From Rubripirellula obstinata (GTDB lineage Bacteria > Planctomycetota > Planctomycetia > Pirellulales > Pirellulaceae), in assembly GCF_001642955.1 (NCBI RefSeq), contig NZ_LWSK01000004.1:62001-126000 (forward strand): a stretch of 64,000 nucleotides of DNA. Reading direction: 5' to 3'. This document shows positions 24,340 through 33,576 of this stretch, piece by piece. The notes under the pieces are model-generated. The model had not been told where the DNA came from. It searched no databases and saw only the letters and a program-made list of their open reading frames with translations. Position numbers and translations under genes: made by a program. Each line of letters starts with the position of its first letter. Position 1 is the first letter of the stretch.

Positions 24340-24750
24340 ATGTTAGTTCTTACACGAAAAGCAAACGAAGAAATCCTGATCGGCGACAACATCAAGATCA
24401 CCCTGGTCCGAATCAAGGGCGGCAGCGTCCGAGTCGGCATCGAAGCCCCTCGCGATGTCAAAATCATGCGTGGCGAATTGAACCGCTTGGATACCACTGA
24501 AATGGACGTCGAGGCCAGCATCGAAATTGATCCGACTGCGGAAGTCTTTGCTCACCCGGAAGCTCAAAACTTGGTCGGTCACTTGAAGGCCAGCCAAAGC
24601 CAACCGAAAGCAGGCACTAATCGTGTCGCTCAAGCCGATGCCGTCAGTGCGGCAACCAAGACAGAATTGTTCGTCGGCACCGTTTCACGAAGCGGAAAAG
24701 AAACCAAACTGCGTCGTGCCCCGTTGTCAGGCTTTGTTGCCGCTAGCTGA
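24340..24750 (+). CDS. csrA: CsrA translational regulator with a long C-terminal extension
   Basis: CsrA binds GGA-containing loops of mRNA leaders and controls translation and stability, often of carbon storage, motility and biofilm genes. Residues 1-51 match classical CsrA: MLVLTRKANEEILIGDNIKI with L4 and R6, RVGIEAPRDV, and KIMRGE with R44, the RNA-contact residues. Classical proteins stop near 61-75 aa; this one continues to 136 aa with a low-complexity tail of acidic, then Ala/Gln/Lys/Arg-rich sequence. AAGGAG is well placed upstream of the ATG. It converges with the lipase-like gene at a 1-bp gap. Confidence 0.93.
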   Translation: MLVLTRKANEEILIGDNIKITLVRIKGGSVRVGIEAPRDVKIMRGELNRLDTTEMDVEASIEIDPTAEVFAHPEAQNLVGHLKASQSQPKAGTNRVAQADAVSAATKTELFVGTVSRSGKETKLRRAPLSGFVAAS

Positions 24751-24751
24751 A

Positions 24752-26890
24752 TCAGCGTTGAAGGTTTTGCTGTAGATTTTGATACTGCTGGTATTCAAAT
24801 TCATCCACTTGTTGTTCCTCGCGGAACACTGGTTGTACCGGAACGGACTGCAGCACTTCGGGTTGTACCGCGATCCGATCGGTTGATCGGCCCGCAACAC
24901 GATCCTTGGAATCGATTGACTTGATGTGTTCCAACAGGATCCTTCGGACCTCAAAAATTGCTTTGGGTGTCATGTGAATTTTTGTGTGATCGGCGTCCAC
25001 GATCACTTCGCTTTCGACGTCTTCCATGTGAGCACTTTCGTAATCGACCACCCCGTCACCACGCCCGGCACGTGATGTGATAATGGACGGATTCTCCAGC
25101 ACGCCAATAATGTTGTGATACTTGACGCCGGGCGATCGTTTCGCCCGCATCATGACCGGAAAGATTGGTGATTCGGGTGCCAACGAATCAATCGCGTTTG
25201 CGACGGTCAGCAATTCGGTGTCTTTGAACAACTTGGGATTACTCTGGGCCAGACGTTTACCCACGCTGATCGATTTGGATGGCAGCTTGATGAATTTGCG
25301 AGCCAACCACCGCGTGTAGTCGTTCGCAAATTCGCTGCCGCGATGCGGTGTGCTGATCGTGACGACGCGGCGAACCGATTGGTTAGGACGAAAGAACAAC
25401 GCACTGACAAGTCGGTTGCGATCTTCGTCGTCACCTTTTAACTTCGCGACCGCTTGATCGGCGGTATGGACGGGTTCATCGCTAACGATCTTCCAAAATT
25501 CATCGCCACTGTCGATCGTTTGCATGCGGCTGACCAACCCGCCCATGCTGTGTCCGACCAAAACCATCTGGTCAAGCGCGTGATCGCGACGCCCCGGATC
25601 AAACGCTTCACGCATTTTTTGCAAGTCACCACGCAACTGCGTCGCGCTCAACCAAAACGGCTGGCCGGACGGATACAGGTAAAACCAAAACTGATAGCGT
25701 TCGCGGATCTCGGGGAAGCTACGCAGGTCATTAAACATGTCCATCCACGTCATCGGCGACGACCACAAACCATGAACCATCAGGACCGGGATTCGGTCGG
25801 GATCGTAGGGTTCCAACATGTAGAGCCCTTTTTTCTCCAGCGATTCATTGGGATCCAGCAATCCTTCGGTCGCTTTATTGCGGCGACGAAATTCAGGACT
25901 GTCCAAAAAGAATGCCAGCGGTGTGGTCAGGTCCGTTTCCAGCGGTACCCATTGTTTGTCCAACTGGATTTGGTTGGCAGTTAACGGATCAAAGAATTCT
26001 AATACACAAACTTTTGATTGTCCCGGCCGACCGCCATCCTTAGGTTCCACGCATCGCATCATCGCGGTGACGGAATAGGAAAGTCCATCGGGGTAGTACT
26101 CTTCTGCATCCTTGCGGTCATCTTGGGTCCGACGAACCGCGATCAACGGAACGCCCAAACCGTACGTCGTGTGACGATTGCGAAGTGTTTCGATTTCGTA
26201 ATCGCTAACAAATTCGTAGTGATCAAATTCGTCGGATTTCCATTGGCCCCGCATCTCGGTTCGAATCACAAATTCGCGGTCAGGCGTTTGAATGCTGTAG
26301 GTTTGTCCCGGCTGAATTTGGTTCTCTTTGCAAAGCAATCGCAGCGTGTCTTCGAGCGATTCGTTGTAAATGTCACAGGCACCGCGGAACTGCGGATCGT
26401 AAAAATTGCGAGTCGTGCCCAGATCGTTACTAAACAGATAGTCGTAGCTGTTGGTCAGCGCGACGCCATACTGGTTAAGCGCTAAACTCATGTCACCTGA
26501 ATGCTCGGCAAGCTTGCCTTCTACGTAAGACAATTCGCTGAGCGCGTAGATCAGTTCGCCGTCCGGGGTATCAGCAATCCGCTCGCGAATTTCTTGGAAG
26601 CATTTTTTGTGGTCTTTCTGATAGCTGACATCCAAGTCATATCGCCGCAGCGTATGCCAAGTCCGGTCGCTGATCTGCGGCCCCTTTTTGCTGACCAGAT
26701 TCAGCGTCGATGCGAGCGCATTGTCACGAACCTTGCGGTTGGACAAATAGCTGGTCGTTGCACAACCGCTGATGCTGAAAACCAGCGAAACCCCAACGCA
26801 AACGATCGCGCAAGCGCGAACCCAATGCGCGGTGGCATTGATTGGCAAACGGTGGGCACGGATTTCGTGAATGGGCATCCTGCGCGACAA
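24752..26890 (-). CDS. Alpha/beta-hydrolase lipoprotein (lipase-like)
   Basis: The product (712 aa) has an N-terminal signal with lipobox FSISGC (Cys43), so it is probably a membrane-anchored periplasmic or surface protein. The hydrolase domain (about residues 365-640) includes PVLMVHGLWSSPMTW (the HG oxyanion segment), then VLVGHSMGGLVSRMQ carrying the nucleophile Ser, a pattern shared with PGAP1-like and LCAT-like lipases. The Asp is probably in GDGVVDYESAHM, and the His in DADHTKIHMTPKAI. The N-terminal 320 residues look like a planctomycete-specific domain. The C-terminus is Gln-rich. The substrate is unknown; esterase or lipase activity on lipids is inferred. Confidence 0.8.
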   Translation of the reverse strand: MSRRMPIHEIRAHRLPINATAHWVRACAIVCVGVSLVFSISGCATTSYLSNRKVRDNALASTLNLVSKKGPQISDRTWHTLRRYDLDVSYQKDHKKCFQEIRERIADTPDGELIYALSELSYVEGKLAEHSGDMSLALNQYGVALTNSYDYLFSNDLGTTRNFYDPQFRGACDIYNESLEDTLRLLCKENQIQPGQTYSIQTPDREFVIRTEMRGQWKSDEFDHYEFVSDYEIETLRNRHTTYGLGVPLIAVRRTQDDRKDAEEYYPDGLSYSVTAMMRCVEPKDGGRPGQSKVCVLEFFDPLTANQIQLDKQWVPLETDLTTPLAFFLDSPEFRRRNKATEGLLDPNESLEKKGLYMLEPYDPDRIPVLMVHGLWSSPMTWMDMFNDLRSFPEIRERYQFWFYLYPSGQPFWLSATQLRGDLQKMREAFDPGRRDHALDQMVLVGHSMGGLVSRMQTIDSGDEFWKIVSDEPVHTADQAVAKLKGDDEDRNRLVSALFFRPNQSVRRVVTISTPHRGSEFANDYTRWLARKFIKLPSKSISVGKRLAQSNPKLFKDTELLTVANAIDSLAPESPIFPVMMRAKRSPGVKYHNIIGVLENPSIITSRAGRGDGVVDYESAHMEDVESEVIVDADHTKIHMTPKAIFEVRRILLEHIKSIDSKDRVAGRSTDRIAVQPEVLQSVPVQPVFREEQQVDEFEYQQYQNLQQNLQR

Positions 26891-27010
26891 TGACCCGATC
26901 CTTGGGACGATTTAGAGCCCGGAAAGTAGGAAGATTCACGGTCGCATGTCAACGTGTTTCGCGAGTTCCACGTAAACATGGGTGCAGGCATCCAAATCGC
27001 TAGGTTTCTT

Positions 27011-27170
27011 GTAGGCCGTAGCGAGTGGAGCGAGTTACGGCGTTTTGCAGCCCTGCCGTAACTCGCTTTACTCGCTACGGCCTACTTAAATAACTTCCCG
27101 TTTTTCCCGCGACTGGGCTCGACTGACCCCTGGCGGGCCCAGCTACGACAGATTCCGCCAATTTCAGGAC
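27011..27170. repeat. Family D hairpin followed by a family A fragment
   Basis: GTAGGCCGTAGCGAG (27011) and its inverse ending at 27086 bracket GCGAGTTACGGCG and CCGTAACTCGC inner arms. A family A copy (CTGGCGGGCCCAGCTACGA) follows at about 27105-27150. It lies downstream of uvrA (minus). No gene is seen in 26891-27190. Confidence 0.75.
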
Positions 27171-27190
27171 AGTTTCTTACTGCCCCAGCT

Positions 27191-29683
27191 TCAAAACTTG
27201 AAAAACTTGCCGCTGATGCTGGCTGGGTTGTCGGCGACCTGTTCAGGAGTTCCCTCGGCGACGATCTGGCCCCCATCCGCTCCACCGCTTGGGCCCATGT
27301 CGATGATCCAATCACAGGCTGACAGCAAATCGAAGTTGTGTTCGATGACCAAAACCGTATTTCCCGCGTCCACCAATCGCTGCAGCACGTCCACCAAACG
27401 CTGGACATCCGCAAAGTGCAATCCGGTGGTCGGTTCATCCAGCAAGTACAGCGTGCTGCCTGTGGACACTCTGGCCAATTCAGTTCCCAATTTAATTCGC
27501 TGGGCTTCACCACCCGACAACGTGGTGCTGGCTTGCCCCAGATGCAAATAGCCAAGCCCCACATCTTGCAGCGATGCCAACAAGCGAGAAATCTTTGGCA
27601 CGTTCTCGAAAAATTCCGCCGCACCATCGATCGACATTTCCAACACGTCGGCCACGTTCGCGCCCTTGAAACGAACTTGCAACGTTTGGCGATTGAAACG
27701 TCTTCCGCCGCATCGCGTGCAGGTGACAAACAGGTCGCTCAGGAAATTCATCGCGATCCGTTCAACGCCATGGCCCTTGCACAGTTCGCATTGCCCCGAC
27801 TTGGAATTAAAGCTAAATCGGCTGGTGGAAAAGCCACGGGTTTTGGCTTGGCGAGTGGCTGCGAAGACCTTGCGAACCTCGTCAAGCACGCCCGCGTACG
27901 TCGCTGGGCACGAACGGGGACTGCGTCCAATCGGCGTCTGGTTGATCGGCACCAGTTTGTCGATCTTTGTCGCACCGCGAATCGATTTCAACGGTCCCGG
28001 TGCCGGTGTTTGCAAACCCAGCTTTTGCGCCAGAGCGGGATACAACGTGTCGCTGATCAGCGAACTTTTACCGCTTCCCGAAACGCCGCTGATGCCGACC
28101 AGTGACGCCAGCGGAATTTTCGCCGTCACGTTTTTCAGATTGTTTAAGCTGGCGTCGGTGATTGTGATCCAGTGCTTCGCTGTCCGACGCTGATCCGGGA
28201 TCGTGACTTGTTCTTTCCCTGACAGGTATTGTCCCGTCAGGCTTTTTCGATTCTTGATGACTTGCTTGGGCGTTCCTTCGGCAATGATGTGCCCGCCATG
28301 CTTCCCCGCACCGGGGCCGATGTCAACTAAGCGGTCAGCCGCCAACATCGTCGCTTCGTCGTGTTCAACAATCACAATTGTGTTGCCCTGCGATTGCAAT
28401 TCTTTGATGCAATCGATCAATCGCCCATGATCGGCCGGATGCAAACCGATCGATGGTTCGTCCAGGACATAGCAAACACCAACCAATCCGCTGCCGATGC
28501 TGGTCGCCAATCGAACACGTTGCAGTTCGCCGCCGGACAAAGTGTCGGCAGCCCGGCTTAGCGTTAAGTAATGCACACCAACGCGGCCCAGGAATTCAAT
28601 TCGCCGCGTGACTTCGCGAACAATCGGCAGTGCGACGGCTTGCTGAAGTGGCGTCAGCGATTGCTCACACTCGCCAAGCCAATCGCCAGCACCGGCCAGC
28701 GGCATCGCGGTCAATTCATGAATCGCACAGCCCGCAATGGTCACTCGCCTGGCCTGGATGCAGAGCCGTGACCCTTCGCATTCGGGACACACTTCATCCG
28801 CATTCTCACCGACCTTTCCCAAACCTTCGCAAGTTGGGCAGGCTCCGTAGGGACTATTAAACGAAAACGTTCGCGGTTCAACTTCGGCGAAACTTGTGCC
28901 GCAATCGGGGCAGGCCATCGCGGTTGAGTACAACGTCTCGTCCCAGACTTCACGGTCTTTCGCCGATGGATCTTGCACCATCGAATTGATCAGACCGTCA
29001 CCCAACCGCAGTGCCAACGCGACCGAATCACGAAGCCGCGATTCGATTCCATCACGAATGACCAAGCGATCGATGACGGCTTCGATGGTGTGGTTTTTTC
29101 GTGGAGCCAGCACCGGGACGTCTTCGAGCGGATACATTTCGCCATCAACGCGAACGCGGACAAGGCCCGCTTTCTGAATCGATTCAAAGACGTCCTTGTG
29201 AACGCCTTTGCGTCCACGGACCATCGGAGCCAAAACCACTAGCTTGGTTTTGTCGGCAAGAGCCAACAGCGAATCAGCGATCGCGTCGGGTGACTGAGTC
29301 GCAATTTCGCTGTTGCATTCGGTGCAGTGCGGTGTGCCCGCGCGAGCAAAAAGCAATCGCAGGTAGTCGTAGATTTCTGTGATCGTGGCAACGGTGCTGC
29401 GCGAACCAGAAGTGGTGTTCTTTTGGTCGATCGCCAGCGTCGGCGCGAGTCCGTTGATCGAATCAACGTCGGGCCGCGGAATCTGGTCTAGGAATTGTCT
29501 GGCGTATGCCGAAAGCGAATCGATGTATTGCCGTTGCCCTTCGGCGTACAAGGTATCAAAGGCCAGCGAGCTCTTGCCGCTGCCCGAAACGCCGGTGATG
29601 ACCGTGATTTTCCCACGCGGAATATCAAGGTCAACGTTCTGCAAGTTGTGAACGCGAGCGCCACGAATTTCGATAACAGACAA
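27191..29683 (-). CDS. uvrA: UvrA excinuclease ABC subunit A (short form)
   Basis: UvrA is the damage-sensing ATPase of nucleotide excision repair, working with UvrB and UvrC. Two ABC modules are seen. In module one, Walker A is [20 protein letters not shown] (29-48) and the split signature [20 protein letters not shown] is near 375. In module two, Walker A is [20 protein letters not shown] near 535 and the signature [14 protein letters not shown] is near 735. Zinc motifs are CPTC...CPEC and CELC...CTRCGGRRF. At 830 aa it is about 100 residues shorter than typical UvrA, with smaller insertion domains, but all catalytic motifs are intact. It could be a UvrA paralogue. It lies 25 bp after tyrS on the same strand. 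Confidence 0.93.
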   Translation of the reverse strand: MSVIEIRGARVHNLQNVDLDIPRGKITVITGVSGSGKSSLAFDTLYAEGQRQYIDSLSAYARQFLDQIPRPDVDSINGLAPTLAIDQKNTTSGSRSTVATITEIYDYLRLLFARAGTPHCTECNSEIATQSPDAIADSLLALADKTKLVVLAPMVRGRKGVHKDVFESIQKAGLVRVRVDGEMYPLEDVPVLAPRKNHTIEAVIDRLVIRDGIESRLRDSVALALRLGDGLINSMVQDPSAKDREVWDETLYSTAMACPDCGTSFAEVEPRTFSFNSPYGACPTCEGLGKVGENADEVCPECEGSRLCIQARRVTIAGCAIHELTAMPLAGAGDWLGECEQSLTPLQQAVALPIVREVTRRIEFLGRVGVHYLTLSRAADTLSGGELQRVRLATSIGSGLVGVCYVLDEPSIGLHPADHGRLIDCIKELQSQGNTIVIVEHDEATMLAADRLVDIGPGAGKHGGHIIAEGTPKQVIKNRKSLTGQYLSGKEQVTIPDQRRTAKHWITITDASLNNLKNVTAKIPLASLVGISGVSGSGKSSLISDTLYPALAQKLGLQTPAPGPLKSIRGATKIDKLVPINQTPIGRSPRSCPATYAGVLDEVRKVFAATRQAKTRGFSTSRFSFNSKSGQCELCKGHGVERIAMNFLSDLFVTCTRCGGRRFNRQTLQVRFKGANVADVLEMSIDGAAEFFENVPKISRLLASLQDVGLGYLHLGQASTTLSGGEAQRIKLGTELARVSTGSTLYLLDEPTTGLHFADVQRLVDVLQRLVDAGNTVLVIEHNFDLLSACDWIIDMGPSGGADGGQIVAEGTPEQVADNPASISGKFFKF

Positions 29684-29708
29684 AGGCGAGCGTCGCTACA
29701 AAAGAGAA

Positions 29709-31019
29709 TCAAACAAATCGCAACAACGCGTACTTCCGTTTTCCACGTCTGAAAACCATCACGGTTTCGCTGGCCAGGTCAGACGTTGCCAGCCGTTTCT
29801 TTTCGTCGGTTTCGCGAGTGTTGTTAACGTACACGCCGCCTTCCTTGATCGCACGCCTGGCTTCGCCGCCCGACTTTACTAAGCCGGTCGCCTGCAATGC
29901 ATCCACGATCCAGTATCCGTCGCCGTCCAGGTTTGAACGATCGACTTCACTGCTTGGGACGTCGGCAAAAATCGAACCAAGGCTGGCGTCGGTCGCGTCA
30001 CCGATCTCGCCACCGAACAGAATTTCTGACGCGCGAGTCGCTGTGGCCAGGCCTTCGTCGCCATGGATCAAGACCGTCATCCACTCGGCCAAACGATTCT
30101 GCGCCGCACGTTTTTCAGGCTCCGAGGCCGTGGCGGCGGCAAGCGAATCATATTCCTGGCGGTCAATCTCGGTCAGGTAAGCGATGCATCGCATCACGTC
30201 GGCGTCATCGACGGTTCGCCAGTATTGAAAGAATTCATACGGACTGGTGCGATCAGGATCCAACCAAATCGCACCCTTTTCCGTCTTGCCCATCTTCTTG
30301 CCATCGGACGTCGTCAGCAACGGCGCGGTGATGCCGAACAATTGCTGACCCAACATGCGGCGACCAAGATCGATGCCCGCAGTGACGTTGCCCCATTGAT
30401 CACTGCCGCCGGCTTGGATCAGGCAGCCATGATTTTTGGCCAAGTAAACGAAGTCGTAAGCCTGCAACAACATGTAACTGAATTCGGTGTAACTAAGTCC
30501 CGCTTCGCTGTCCAACCGCGAACGCACAGACTCTTTGCCCATCATCGCTCCGACAGGAAAATTCTTGCCGACGTCGCGTAAGAATTCCAAGTAAGAATAG
30601 CCCTGCATCCAATCAAAATTGTTCAGCAACATCGCAGCGTTTTCGCCGTCAAAATCAAGCAGCATTCGCATCTGAGCCGCAACGCCGTCCACGTTTTCTT
30701 GCAACTGCTGGGCAGTTAGCAAATTTCGTTCTTCGCTCTTGCCGCTGGGGTCGCCAATCATTCCGGTCGCCCCGCCGACCAAGGCAATTGGCCGATGCCC
30801 AGCTTTTTGGAAACGCCGCAACATCATCAACTGCATCAACGATCCGACATGCAAACTGGTCGCGGTCGGGTCGAAGCCGATGTAGACGGTTTGAGAGCCT
30901 GAATCAAGCAATTTTTGCAGGCCGGTTTCATCCGTGGATTGATGAATCAGTCCCCGCCACTTCAATTCCCCAATGAGTGAGTTTTCGACCAGTGAGTTTT
31001 CGGGTTTATTTTCAGGCAT
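29709..31019 (-). CDS. tyrS: Tyrosyl-tRNA synthetase
   Basis: Charges tRNA-Tyr with tyrosine. The product (436 aa) has the normal class I length. VYIGFDPTATSLHVGSL (45-61) carries the HIGH-type motif, QAGGSDQWGNVTAGIDLGRR is the tyrosine pocket near 207, and KKMGKTEKGAIWLD near 246 is the KMSKS loop. The C-terminal S4 RNA-binding domain (about 370-436) includes SGGEARRAIKEGGVYVNN. It lies 2 bp after ispD on the same strand, so the two are likely co-transcribed, and uvrA follows 25 bp downstream. Confidence 0.97.
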   Translation of the reverse strand: MPENKPENSLVENSLIGELKWRGLIHQSTDETGLQKLLDSGSQTVYIGFDPTATSLHVGSLMQLMMLRRFQKAGHRPIALVGGATGMIGDPSGKSEERNLLTAQQLQENVDGVAAQMRMLLDFDGENAAMLLNNFDWMQGYSYLEFLRDVGKNFPVGAMMGKESVRSRLDSEAGLSYTEFSYMLLQAYDFVYLAKNHGCLIQAGGSDQWGNVTAGIDLGRRMLGQQLFGITAPLLTTSDGKKMGKTEKGAIWLDPDRTSPYEFFQYWRTVDDADVMRCIAYLTEIDRQEYDSLAAATASEPEKRAAQNRLAEWMTVLIHGDEGLATATRASEILFGGEIGDATDASLGSIFADVPSSEVDRSNLDGDGYWIVDALQATGLVKSGGEARRAIKEGGVYVNNTRETDEKKRLATSDLASETVMVFRRGKRKYALLRFV

Positions 31020-31021
31020 GA

Positions 31022-31750
31022 TTAGCGGGCATGATTTGATTGGGCTTGTTGGCGAGCCAAGATGGCTTCGGCTACCAGCAGGTCTTCGGGGTAAGTAATT
31101 TTTAAGTTGTCGGCCGATCCGCGAACGATGGAAATCGCATGTCCCGTTCGTTCGACCAGTTCCGCATCATCGGTGGCGGGTCGCCCATTGTGATGGGAAT
31201 ACGCGTGCCGCAACAGCCCCGCATCAAACACCTGCGGCGTCAAAGCTTCGTACAAATCTTCTCGATTCACCGTTTGCGTATGACTGCCCAGGTCTCGGCG
31301 GATCGTACCCGACAACGGAGCCGCCAAGATTGCCGCTTTGCTGCTGATGACAACCGAAAAAAGCGTTTGCAGATCTTCGGGACTAACCAAAGGACGCGCC
31401 GCATCATGAACGGCAATCCAGCGCACGGATTCATCGCCTTCGATCCGTTTCAGCCCTTGCCGAACGCTGTCACTTCGCTGATCGCCGCCAGCAACAAACT
31501 CGACGCCAAGCGATTCGGCGAGTTCGGCATGTTGGACCAAGAAATAATCTCGATCCGCGTCCGCAATCGGCAGCACGATTCGTCCAACGCACGGTTGGTC
31601 ACGCAATCGCCGGACGGACATCACCCACAACGCGACACCATCAATTTTGGCAAACAGCTTGTTCGTTTCGCTACCAAATCGACGCCCGCTACCCGCAGCC
31701 GGGACGATGACGGCGACACTGCCAGGCGGTGGTGTTGGTTTGGGTTGCAT
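31022..31750 (-). CDS. ispD: 2-C-methyl-D-erythritol 4-phosphate cytidylyltransferase
   Basis: Third step of the MEP isoprenoid pathway: joins MEP and CTP. The product (242 aa) has normal length when started at ATG 31750; a longer frame back to 31924 reads through a P1 palindrome and was rejected. SVAVIVPAAGSGRRFGSETNKLF (11-33) holds the CTP loop with the conserved Gly-Ser-Gly-Arg-Arg and Lys. WIAVHDAARPLVSPEDL near 120 holds the Asp-Ala-Ala-Arg motif, and TDDAELVERTGHAISIVRG near 190 is the MEP-binding segment. It is the first gene of an ispD-tyrS-uvrA run. No other MEP gene is near. Confidence 0.95.
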   Translation of the reverse strand: MQPKPTPPPGSVAVIVPAAGSGRRFGSETNKLFAKIDGVALWVMSVRRLRDQPCVGRIVLPIADADRDYFLVQHAELAESLGVEFVAGGDQRSDSVRQGLKRIEGDESVRWIAVHDAARPLVSPEDLQTLFSVVISSKAAILAAPLSGTIRRDLGSHTQTVNREDLYEALTPQVFDAGLLRHAYSHHNGRPATDDAELVERTGHAISIVRGSADNLKITYPEDLLVAEAILARQQAQSNHAR

Positions 31751-31784
31751 CGGTTGGGTGAGAGCCTGCTTCGACTGATCAGGT

Positions 31785-32100
31785 GTGGTTCGTTTAGCCG
31801 CGTGGGCATCGCCCCGCGCGTTCGGGGCTAGCACGACGCGCGGGGCGATGCCTGGGCTGATGAAAATGCGGTGGGAGAGGTTTTTAGCGAACCAGTCGAA
31901 CATTGCAAATTGCAAAATGAACATTGCAAATTGAAAATTCTTGGGAAGCGTTATTTGCTGATCAATTTACATTTTGCAATGTTCATTTTGCAATTTGCAA
32001 TCAACACCGAGGCCGTTCAGCCACAAATCCCCAAAGCCATCCAGTTTCCCTCCACGCAAGCATCTACGTCAGCCCGGGCGATGCCCGCGCGGTTAAACGA
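31785..32100. repeat. P1 palindrome split by an A/T-rich inverted repeat
   Basis: The P1 left arm and most of the hairpin are at 31789-31853. The right arm CGATGCCCGCGCGGTTAAAC resumes at 32078. Between them an A/T-rich inverted repeat (CATTGCAAATTGCAAAATG-type units at 31903-31940, inverse at 31970-32000) fills about 220 bp. Short CCTGGGCTGATG and CAGCCCGGGCGATG stretches lie at the two junctions. No gene is seen in 31751-32105. Confidence 0.65.
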
Positions 32101-32105
32101 TTCGA

Positions 32106-33440
32106 CTACTTCTTCTTCGCGAACGCTCGCTTCAGCTCATCCAATCCTGTTAAACCTCTTGCCACCGTCATCACTGCTTCGGTTTGCAATCCACGGAAAC
32201 CTTCGCCTTTGGCAATCGCGGTCAGTTGTCCCAAGTCTTGTGTTTTGGTCAGTGCATCACGTAGTTTTTCGCCGGGAATCAACAGCTCGAAAATTGCGAT
32301 CCGGCCGTAATAGCCGCGAGCGTTGCAAACTTCACACGGAACCAGCGGCGCGGGGCGTCCGTTTTCATCGACCTGCTGCTCGATCGGCGGTGGAATGAAA
32401 GGTTGGTACAACACCGCGACACGTCCTGGTGGGATGCCCAACTGTTTCAGCAATTGCGGCGGCGGTTCAAACCCGACTTTGCAGTTATCACACAAACGCC
32501 GAATCAGTTTTTGACCCAACACAGCACCGATTGATTTTGCAATTCGTTCCCGCTGATCTGGATAGCGAGCCATAAACTGAACCAAGCCGGCGAGCGCACC
32601 GCTGGCGACAATCCGCGTATAGATCTGCTTCTCGATCTTCTCGACTTGATCCAACGCAAGGCCCAACGATTCGGGTTCAGGCAGGCCCGGGAACATCAAA
32701 ACATCGGGCTCTTTCAGAATCATCTTTTTGAGCAGCGACAATTCGGTCAGCCCGGTATCGCCGCCGAAAAAGTTGGGGCTGATGTTGATAATTTCCGGTT
32801 CCGGGCTTTCTTGATTCTCGAACGATTGGAAGTCTCGAACCAATCGGTCGGCCGCGTTCACCGCGACGGTCCAGGTCGTTGTCAGCCCTTCGCCTTTGGG
32901 AGCCGTAATTAGGACCATGCCAGAATCTTGGTTGAGCTGTTCCTTGAACGTCTCCAGCATTTTGTCTCGCATCCCCAGATCGCTCATCCGCTCAAACGGA
33001 ATCTTCAACGACTCGATTCGGGCCAGCACACGTTCGCCGGTGGGAACCCCTTGGGACTGCAAATGCAAATCAAGTTTATCCTTGGACAACTTGATTCCGC
33101 AGACGCCCGATTGTTGACTGCGACGATCCGCCGGGTTCATTTCGCAGAGCTGTTTCAGTGCATACAGCATCGCGTCGCCGGTTTCGCGATCGAGCGGTTC
33201 CAGCATTTCCCAGGCACCATCAATTTGGTACCGAATCGCACAACCTGTTTTGGAAAAGTCCAACAACATGTGAGTCGCACGGCCTTGAATCGCGTGAGAC
33301 AGCACGCCCGCTGCAACTTCAAAACCAGCACCCTGGCGAGCTTGAATCAGGACCGACTGGGCCTCGGTGCGATCAGCACACTTGGGGGCAAACTCGACGG
33401 GAGCCACCGTTTGCCAAAATTGAAGTTCTTCTTGTGCCAT
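32106..33440 (-). CDS. PilB/GspE-type ATPase homologue lacking catalytic motifs
   Basis: The product (444 aa) keeps the fold of type IV pilus or type II secretion ATPases. Its N-terminal half has the GspE-like order THMLLDFSKTGCAIRYQIDG (56-75) and GIKLSKDKLDLHLQSQGVPTGERV, and its C-terminal half has LVQFMARYPDQRERIAKSIGAVLGQKLIRRLC with zinc-type CDNC (317-320) and CEVCNARG. The Walker A position reads TAPKGEGLTT (179-188), where Leu186 replaces the essential Lys. The Walker B region reads EPDVLMFPGLPEPES (244-258), without the Glu and Arg-Asp of active members. ATP hydrolysis therefore seems lost. It sits 136 bp downstream of an intact PilT-type gene, suggesting a partner or regulatory role. 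The frame is clean. Confidence 0.85.
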   Translation of the reverse strand: MAQEELQFWQTVAPVEFAPKCADRTEAQSVLIQARQGAGFEVAAGVLSHAIQGRATHMLLDFSKTGCAIRYQIDGAWEMLEPLDRETGDAMLYALKQLCEMNPADRRSQQSGVCGIKLSKDKLDLHLQSQGVPTGERVLARIESLKIPFERMSDLGMRDKMLETFKEQLNQDSGMVLITAPKGEGLTTTWTVAVNAADRLVRDFQSFENQESPEPEIINISPNFFGGDTGLTELSLLKKMILKEPDVLMFPGLPEPESLGLALDQVEKIEKQIYTRIVASGALAGLVQFMARYPDQRERIAKSIGAVLGQKLIRRLCDNCKVGFEPPPQLLKQLGIPPGRVAVLYQPFIPPPIEQQVDENGRPAPLVPCEVCNARGYYGRIAIFELLIPGEKLRDALTKTQDLGQLTAIAKGEGFRGLQTEAVMTVARGLTGLDELKRAFAKKK

Positions 33441-33481
33441 AGTTTTGTTTCAGTTGTCTTTAAGACGGTGTTAAAACGTAG

Positions 33482-33548
33482 CTGATCCCGCTAGGGTTCA
33501 GTCCACGATCGTAGGGAGCTTGACTGAACCCTGGCGGGATCAGCTACG
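33482..33548. repeat. Family A palindrome
   Basis: TAGCTGATCCCGCTAGGG, TTCAGTCC and then TTGACTGAACCCTGGCGGG, ATCAGCTACG form a clear inverted repeat between the PilB-like and PilT genes. A short loop (CACGATCGTAGGGAGC) lies between the arms. Confidence 0.8.
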
Positions 33549-33576
33549 GGCAGGTCGCTGAATAAATACCGAGGCC

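Noticed and set aside
27191-29683. uvrA as a decayed gene because it is ~100 residues short
   Set aside because: Both Walker A motifs, both signatures and the zinc cysteines are intact, and the frame is clean.
31751-31924. Longer start for ispD at 31924
   Set aside because: The added 58 residues translate a P1 palindrome and a foldback; the ATG at 31750 gives the normal IspD N-terminus.
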